Shown here one piece after another: positions 57,729-64,000 of a DNA stretch of 64,000 bases (its first letter is position 1; each line of letters starts with the position of its first letter). The DNA comes from Nymphaea colorata (taxonomy: Eukaryota > Streptophyta > Magnoliopsida > Nymphaeales > Nymphaeaceae): positions 6,212,972 to 6,276,971 of the forward strand of contig NC_045146.1 in NCBI RefSeq assembly GCF_008831285.2. Reading direction: 5' to 3'. Under the pieces are notes generated by a model, which had not been told where the DNA came from, did no database searches, and saw nothing but the letters and a program-made list of their open reading frames with translations. Both the position numbers and the translations under genes were made by a program.

Positions 57729-58051
57729 TGTTGAAAGTGAAGGATATCTTCAGCAACGTCCACCAAAATTATAGCAAGTTGTTGAAGTTGATCTTGCCTT
57801 AACTAGATTTACCTTATCTAGCTTTACTTCCTTCGTCTTTCTTGCCCTGTTTTGGATGAGTCATCCAATCTGTTTTGGAAATTAGCTTTTTAGCATCACG
57901 GTGAAGCCTTGCCTTGTAGCTTTATATATGCCTTGTGTATTTGGTGGAAGATAATATAAAATTGTGAGTGAAAGTTCCTTCCCTCGTGGACGTAGGCCAG
58001 TGGCCGAACCACGTTAAATTTCTGTCTTCTTTTCTTCTTAATATTTCAACA
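57729..58051 (+). repeat. 5' LTR of full-length copia
   Basis: 323 bp beginning TGTTGAAAGTGAAGG and ending ATATTTCAACA. TATA box TTTATATATG at 57921-57930. The 3' LTR differs by a limited number of substitutions and small indels, suggesting a fairly recent insertion compared with the other elements. Confidence 0.95.
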
Positions 58052-58063
58052 TGGTATCAGAGC
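58052..58063 (+). other. Primer-binding site (initiator-Met tRNA)
   Basis: TGGTATCAGAGC immediately follows the 5' LTR and is the canonical plant copia PBS. Confidence 0.93.
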
Positions 58064-58110
58064 TTTAGGTGGGTTCTTTCTTCTTCCTGCCTATTACAGG
58101 CATTTTTCCC

Positions 58111-58920
58111 ATGGACGAGATGGTGAAGAAAATCGTGGTTCAGGAACACTCAAATCCTGGCAACAAAATTACCTCCATTTTGCTAAATGGCTCAAATTAC
58201 TTGGCATGGTCCAAGTCTGCTATGTTCTACCTCAGTGGCAAATCGAAGCTGGACTATGTCAATGATGATCTTCCCCAGCCCAACTAAGATGACTCCTCCT
58301 ACAAGGAATGGAGATCCAATAATCATCTTGTCATGTCTTGGCTCCTCAATTCCATGGAGCCCAAGATTGCGCAAGGATTCTACTTTGCTAATACTGCAAC
58401 TCAAATGTGGAAGAAAGCCAAGGATCTATATGGCGAGAAAAACCAACTTGCTCGTATGTTTCACCTATCCCAAAGCATTCGCAACACCAAAAAGGAAAAT
58501 CAATCTCTTAGTGAGCATTTGGGGGAACTACAGGGAAAATGGGACGAGTTGGACTATCTTATGACCAAGTCCGAGAGATTGAGCTCCAAAAAAAAATTTG
58601 TGAGCAGCAAAAAATTTTTGAGCTTCTGGCCAGTCTCGGACCTGAGTATGAATCTACAAGGAAGTTGATTCTTACGTCTCCTACCCCTTTGCCCCTATCT
58701 ACGGTATGTTTTCCTCTCTTAAGTGATGAATCCAGGAAACTTGTGATGAATCCTTCGTCTGGAACTAGTGAAGCAGAACAAACCGAAAGGGCTGCCTTCA
58801 CCACAAACAACTTCAGGACTCATGATCTTTAAGGAAGAACCAGACCCAAACGGTTCTGCACTTACTGCAAAAAGGATGGTCACACACGTGACCGTTGCTG
58901 GGATATTTATGGGAGACCTA
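58111..58920 (+). pseudogene. Copia gag with zinc knuckle
   Basis: Starts at ATG 58111 ('MDEMVKKIVVQEHSN'), with 'LNGSNYLAWSKSAMFYLSGK', then an in-frame TAA at 58285-58287 in 'PQPN*DDSSYKEW', then 'NHLVMSWLLNSMEPKIAQGF' and 'LARMFHLSQSIRNTKKENQS'. A frameshift near 58575 leads to 'ELQKKICEQQKIFELLASLG'. A TAA at 58830-58832 precedes the zinc knuckle 'CTYCKKDGHTRDRCW' (C-x2-C-x4-H-x4-C intact). The region otherwise matches a standard copia Gag in length and order. Confidence 0.92.
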
Positions 58921-59577
58921 ATGACATGAAGAGGGTTGACAAACCTAAGGATGCTACACCAAGTGCCAAAGTCGCTACAACAAAGGAAAAATCTAACACG
59001 CTGGACCTTCCTATAATTCTAGGAAAAATCAATGAACTGCTTCAAAGTGTCAAAGGAACACAATCTGTTGTTGCTGCCTCAGCCCAGTTAAACTCTGCAG
59101 CTGAAAATAAAGGTATGCTCATGCCTAACCAGTGGATTGTTGATTCAGGGGCCAGCGAACATATGACCACAAATAGCTCCTTTTTACATGATATTACTCC
59201 TCCACAAAAGTACACTATTGCTACTATAGCCAATGGGTCACATAAATGTTGAAGGTATGGAGAAATTACAGTTCTTTGCCTCCTCCTACACTTCAAAGGT
59301 CCTATACATGCTTGATCTTTCCTCTAACTTACTATCTATCTCCAAAATCATTAGCAACTTGAATTGTGAAGTTGTTTTTTCACCCTATAATGTTACGCTT
59401 CCGGACCTAGTGACGAAGAAGAAGATTGGTGAAGGTCACATGGATCGTGGCTTCTACATCTTAGAAGATAAAGTGCAAGCTCTCTGGGCAAAGGTGCAAG
59501 ATGATGGTTCAGTGTGGCACCAGCGTCTCGAACATATTTCGAGTAGAACTTTAAAAATTTTGTTTCCTAGTCTGTAA
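58921..59577 (+). pseudogene. Copia protease and GAG_pre-integrase
   Basis: Protease active site 'QWIVDSGASEHMTTNSSFLH' with the catalytic D-S-G-A intact (59131-59190). A frameshift at about 59245 leads to 'VLYMLDLSSNLLSISKIISN' and the GAG_pre-integrase motif 'VWHQRLEHISSRTLKIL'. In the latter, the G of the usual RLGH is Glu (RLEH). A TAA at 59575-59577 then interrupts the same frame that continues into integrase. Confidence 0.92.
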
Positions 59578-60726
59578 TTTGATTCTAGCCTATGTGAAAT
59601 ATTCAAACTGGCAAAAATGACAAGATTACCTTTTGCTCACTCTGAAAGCAAGTCTAGTATTCCTTTTGAGTTAATTCACTTTGACGTGTGGAGTCCTGTG
59701 CCTGTGGATTCTTATTCCAATTTTAAGTATTATGTGTTATTCATTGATTACTTTTCCCATGTCACTTGGATGTATTTACTAAAGTCCAAAGATGAGGTGT
59801 TTTCCAAGTTCAAGGAATTCTACAAGTTGGTTGAAACACAGTATGGAGCACATGTTAAATTTTTTTGGTCTGACAATGGGACAGAATTTATAAATCACCA
59901 ATTTGATATCTTTGAGAAAGAACATGGTATTATTGGTCAGTATTTCTGTGCTAAAATGCCCAAGCAAAATGGTGTCTCTGAACGGAAAAATCGACACATT
60001 CTAGAGGTACCAAGTTCTCTTTTGATTCAAATGAATTTGCCCAAGCGGTTTTGGAGTGATGTTGTACTTATTGCATGCTATATCATAAATCACTCTCCCT
60101 CGAAAATGCTACATGGTAAGGTGCCACTTGAAGTGTTAGTGCAAATAAAATTAAACAGCTCTCACATACATGTTTTTGGGTGCACAGTATACGTAAAAAA
60201 TCCAGAGGGCGACAAATTAAGTCCTAGAGCTATTAAATGTGTTTTTCTAGGTTATTCATCCTCAAAAGAGGGGTACAAGTGCTATGATGTTAAGAATAGT
60301 CATTCGCTCATTTCTCTTGATGTGGTGTTTCATGAACAAACTCCTTTCTTTCACCCTATTGATTATGTTGGGCAGGGGAAGGAAGCCTCACACAACCTTG
60401 TTCATCTTTGCATAGACAACTACAAGGAGTTTGATCTTGTGATTTCTACTCTTCATTCGGCTGATCAGCATCTTCAACCTGTTGAACAACTTGAGGGAAA
60501 CATCTCACAACCTGAACCAAGTCAAGTTCAAGAAGATAGTAACATTAGAAGATCTAAAAGAACAACTCAACGCCCCAAGTATCTTGATGACTATCAACGC
60601 CCCAAGTATCTTGATGACTATGTAACATTTCCTGCCGGTGAGTACCCTATGAATAAGTATCTTCATTACCAACACCTTTTCCAAGAGACATGTTGCGTTC
60701 TTAAGCTCCATCACTGGCCAACATGA
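59578..60726 (+). pseudogene. Copia integrase
   Basis: In frame with the preceding segment after the stop at 59577, and open to 60726. The catalytic triad is readable: D in 'ELIHFDVWSPVPVDS', D in 'FFWSDNGTEFINHQ', E in 'KQNGVSERKNRHI'. The C-terminal copia signature 'HVFGCTVYV' and 'AIKCVFLGYSSSKEGYKCYD' follows, then the linker 'RRSKRTTQRPKYLDDY' with an exact 27-bp duplication (60568-60621) repeating QRPKYLDDY. The integrase core itself looks intact. Confidence 0.93.
60568..60621 (+). repeat. 27-bp exact in-frame tandem duplication in the integrase-RT linker
   Basis: CAACGCCCCAAGTATCTTGA plus GACTAT with one T (27 bp) occurs twice head to tail. It adds nine residues without shifting the frame. 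Confidence 0.95.
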
Positions 60727-61715
60727 CCCTAGCTCTTATCAAGAAGCAAAACAGCAATCTATTTGGATTGAAGCGATGAATGAAGAACTGAATAGTCTAA
60801 TGAAAAATCACAATTGGGATATTACGACGTTACCTGAGAAGAAGAGAGCCGTTGGATGTAAGTGGGTATACAAAACTAAATACAACAGTGATGGTTCCAT
60901 AGAGAGACACAAGGCTAGGTTAGTTGCTAAGGGATACACACAGGCTAGACTATGAGGAAACTTTTGCTTCAGTAGCTAAAATAAATACCACATGGATTTT
61001 ACTTTCCATGGCATGTAATTTTGGCTGGCCATTATTTCAACTCGATGTAAAAAATGTCTTCCTACAAGGCGATCTGAATGAAGAAGTGTTTATGCAACTC
61101 CCTCCGGGTCATCCTCAAGAAAATAACCCTCAGTTGGTCTGTCAACTGAGGAAATCTATCTATAGCCTCAAACAGTCACCCAGAGCATGGCATCAAAAAT
61201 TAAGTGAAGCTCTTGAAATGAAACATTTTTCCTGCTGCCATACAGACAATTATGTTTTTATCAAGAGAACTAGAGAAAATGTGGTAATTGTTCTCATATA
61301 CGTTGACGACATCATCATCACTGGAAATGACCTAGATATCATGCTCAAGATGAAAAAATTTCTCCACAAAGCCTTTGAGATCAAAGATTTGGGAAGACTT
61401 AAATACTTATTGGGCATAGAAATCTCTAGATCAAAGAAAGGTATCTACCTGTCTCAACGCAAGTATATCATCGATCTACTCAAGGAGACTGGAAAACTTG
61501 AGTCCAAGCCTATTGACTCTCCTATTGATCCTTACTGTAAGCTAGAGGATCCTGAGAGCGAAGTCATTGAAGATATAAGTAGGTATCAAAGATTGGTCGG
61601 AAAACTTATTTATCTTTCAGTGACCAGACCCGACATTACTTTTGTTGTAAGTTTGATCAGTCAACACATGCATGCTCCAAAACCCAGACACGTTAAAATG
61701 GTGGACGAGTTTTAA
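60727..61715 (+). pseudogene. Copia reverse transcriptase
   Basis: The RT N-terminus is seen as 'WIEAMNEELNSLMKNHNWDI' and 'VGCKWVYKTKYNSDGSIERH' then 'KARLVAKGYTQARL', where a small deletion shifts the frame into 'LDYEETFASVAKINT' (from about 60945). It continues with 'LFQLDVKNVFLQGDLNEEVF', 'RKSIYSLKQSPRAWHQKL' and 'VLIYVDDIIITGNDLD' (YVDD intact). It ends with a frameshift at about 61705 after 'MHAPKPRHVKMV'. Confidence 0.94.
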
Positions 61716-62257
61716 GATATCTGAAGAAAACGACTGGTCAAGGATTGTGGTATAAAATTAGTGGAAACATTGACATCAAGGGTTATTCTGACGTAGACTG
61801 GGTAGGAGGATTGGATAGAAAATCCATCACAGGCTATTGTGTATTTCTTGGAGGCAATTTAGTTCCATGGAAAAGTAAGAAACAAAACAATATTTCAAGG
61901 TCAAGCACAGAAGCTGAATACAGGTCTACGGCCACTGCTGCTAGCAAACTCATTTGGGTAAATAATTTCATTCAAGAGCTTGGATTCAAGGTTGATTACC
62001 CTATTCCTATGCTTTGTGAAAATCAGGCTGCTATCCACATTGCTGCAAATTCGGTATTTCATGAACGAAAGAAGCATTTGGAAATTGACTGCCATTATGT
62101 AAGGGAAAAGGTGCAAAAGAAAGATATATGTACCCCCAATGTCAAGAGCTGTGATCAACTGGCTGATGGCCTTACTAAGGGACTCACGTTCAAGCATTTT
62201 AATGAAATCAAAGCCAAGTGGGGCTGCTGGAATCTTTATGCTCCACTTGAGGGAGAG
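61716..62257 (+). pseudogene. Copia RNase H
   Basis: From 61745 the reading is 'GYSDVDWVGGLDRKSITGYC', 'SRSSTEAEYRSTATAASKLI' and 'HLEIDCHYVREKVQKKDI', with the D-E-D catalytic residues (SDVDW, EAEY, and the DNQAA position, here ENQAA) visible but the third altered to E. It ends 'LEGEC' at 62263, overlapping the 3' LTR start by a few bases as is usual. Confidence 0.93.
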
Positions 62258-62578
62258 TGTTGAAAGGGAAGGATATCTTCAGCAACGTCCACCAAAGTTA
62301 TAGCAAGTTGTTGAAGTTGATCTTGCCTTATCTGGATTTACCTTATCTGGCTTTCCTTCCTTGGTCATTCTTGCCCTGTTTTGGATGTCATCCAATCTGT
62401 TTTCGAAATTAGTTTCTTAGCTTCACGGTGAAGCCTTGCCTTGTAGCTATATATATGCCTTGTGTACTTGGTGGAAGATAATATAAAATCGTGATTGAGA
62501 GTTCCTTCTCTCGTGGACATAGGCCAGTGGCCGAACCATGTTAAATTTCTGTCTTCTTTTCTTCTTAATATTCCAACA
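62258..62578 (+). repeat. 3' LTR of full-length copia
   Basis: 321 bp, partner of 57729-58051, TGTTGAAAGGGAAGG...ATTCCAACA, with the TATA run TATATATATG at 62448-62457. Confidence 0.95.
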
Positions 62579-64000
62579 ATGGCAAATTAATCTTTTCCTT
62601 ACACTTACATTTTAAAACAATTGGCTATTCCGAAAACAACCTTGCTGGAGAATAAGCCTCCACATCCTAAAACAATGGTTAATTTGTTTAACTATAGCAG
62701 CAGCTTTTTCTATAAAATAGCCTCTGGGACGGGATTTTGCTATTTGAACAATATAATATGTTGATCCTCTATTTAATAATTCCTATGTTTTTTTATTTTG
62801 GAAAAACTCAAGCCATCTCATTAGAAGAAATATTTATATATACATATATATATATATATCTTGTTGATCAATCAATTTGCTAAGAACTAATGAATTTATT
62901 AACTCATAAGAATGTGATGTACAACTATGAAGCTGGGACAAACAAGAAAAGAGCAGGCCCCCTTCCGTTCTTTCATCAAATGCGCTGCCGGACAAGTAGG
63001 GCTGAAGAAATTTACCTGGACACACTTGATGCGAGGACTAAGGAAACTCTTCATACTTTGTTTTTGGACATTTTATTAACGTTCTTTCAGACACATGAAA
63101 ATTTTAGTAGCAAAGAAAACAAAAACAGTTGCTGCATGGGTAAAGGTTTCACGGAATGTCACTAAACTACGTAGGCATTTGATTTGAATTTAAAAGCCGT
63201 ATGATTCAGAGAATCGGCGCTGGACCGAATTGCATTGAAATAGGAAATATTTGATTATGAATCGGAACGACTAAACTATGTGCTCTTAATTTTTAAAAAA
63301 TGATAAAAAATCAGAAAAAAATAGAAACTATTAAAAGTAAATAAAATTAAGCATGTCTTTAGTAAAATCAAAACATGAAGCCGAATTGCAGTCACTAAAT
63401 GCATGGCCTATTTTGGTCGGTGTCCAGGATCTGAATTTGAAATGAGCTGGGCCAGCTTGATCCTTGAAAGACTCGGTACTTGAGCCTTGAAAATCTAAGC
63501 TCAAGCTTGTACAGGCTTGAGTCGAGCCAGAGTTCACCAACTCAAGCATGACTCAACTCAACCTTATCATGGTTGAACCTTTGGCTTGGTCAGGCAACCA
63601 ATACACCAACAAAGCTAGCTGTATTGATTTAAAAAAATATTTATATTCCCTGTATATGTTTTAAATTAATGAGAATACTGGAAGCTAAATGACACTACCT
63701 TGCCTAGATCATGCTTAACTCATTAAGATGTTTAATTTTTTACTCAAACATGGCTCAAATGGATGAGTTGTAACTCGACTCATTGTACGTCCCTAACTAG
63801 ATCTAGTCGTTAAGCATGCATTAACATGAAAGTACTACTAAATCGCAACCCAAGTGTGAAGATACTCAATCTAGAGTTTGTTCCTCTTACTTGTAACATT
63901 TCTTCTAACCTTCAGTTTTGAAGAGTGAGGTGAAATACAATAGCAGATGCTACTCGAAGAGAGCATAAGGACTAAAGAACTGGATGTAGAAACAAAAACC
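62579..64000. other. Anonymous stretch
   Basis: No gene was recognised. A TA run lies at 62831-62859. 63440-63800 contains CAAGCTT/TTGAGCC words and ends near ACGTCCCTAA, suggesting a decayed MITE related to 54434-54880. The 91-residue plus frame at 62890-63165 has no family signature. Confidence 0.45.

Larger units (their letters stand above)
57729..62578 (+). mobile_element. Full-length Ty1/copia retrotransposon, recently decayed
   Basis: 4,850 bp: LTRs 57729-58051 and 62258-62578 (both TGTTGAAAG...CAACA and very alike), PBS TGGTATCAGAGC at 58052, gag, zinc knuckle, protease, integrase, RT with intact YVDD, RNase H, and polypurine tract (TTGAGGGAGAG) before the 3' LTR. About five stops or frameshifts are enough to disable it. 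The flanks are ACTTT and ATGGC, so no 5-bp duplication is present. It is the best preserved element of the window. Confidence 0.95.

Noticed and set aside
10368-58063. tRNA genes suggested by TGGTATCAGAGC motifs
   Set aside because: These are retrotransposon primer-binding sites next to LTRs; no cloverleaf sequence surrounds them.
62890-63165. 91-residue plus-strand frame right of the last copia
   Set aside because: No motif or start context; composition ordinary for random AT-rich DNA.

Overview
This is nuclear DNA of a flowering plant. The evidence is a dense cover of Ty1/copia and Ty3/gypsy LTR retrotransposons primed by plant initiator-Met tRNA sites, hAT-type MITEs, long AT/CT/GT microsatellites, a plant-only CLE signalling-peptide gene, a two-exon plant DUF599 membrane-protein gene, and a short piece of chloroplast rpoC2 embedded in a nuclear repeat. 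The species cannot be fixed from the sequence. Nothing prokaryotic is present.

Layout. 1-6096: a copia element on the minus strand (gag, PBS, probable LTR), split within gag by a second, complete but decayed minus-strand copia element (405-5397). 6432-6658: an imperfect fold-back of about 227 bp. 6659-9980: non-coding. 9981-12905: a plus-strand copia deletion derivative with both LTRs and a 5-bp target duplication. 15022-21105: a decayed minus-strand Ty3/gypsy element of Tat/Ogre type; it has a long 3' LTR, 3'-UTR tandem repeats, integrase, two RNase H domains and the end of RT, and it is fused to a fragment of its 5' LTR that carries the rpoC2 insert. 23167-24706: the DUF599 gene. 26180-28649: 5' half of a minus-strand copia element. 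29361-33660: two hAT MITEs, an AT-loop hairpin, a purine/pyrimidine fold-back element and a degenerate tandem-repeat field. 33880-34110: gypsy gag scrap. 37113-44990: a second Tat-type element in the opposite orientation (5' LTR, PBS, plant-mobile-domain-like ORF1, gag, protease; no RT). 45872-54880: more MITEs, satellites and otherwise anonymous sequence. 56760-57017: the CLE gene on the minus strand. 57729-62578: the best preserved copia element, full length but interrupted by stops and frameshifts. The last 1.4 kb is anonymous.

Only two loci look like functional host genes: the DUF599 gene and the CLE gene. They are 32 kb apart with repeats between them, and nothing links them functionally. 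All transposon reading frames seen are broken, so no element here looks autonomous. The most informative structures are the organelle-derived filler in the gypsy LTR, the compact CLE precursor, and the copia derivative whose deletion joins the protease region to the distal RT.
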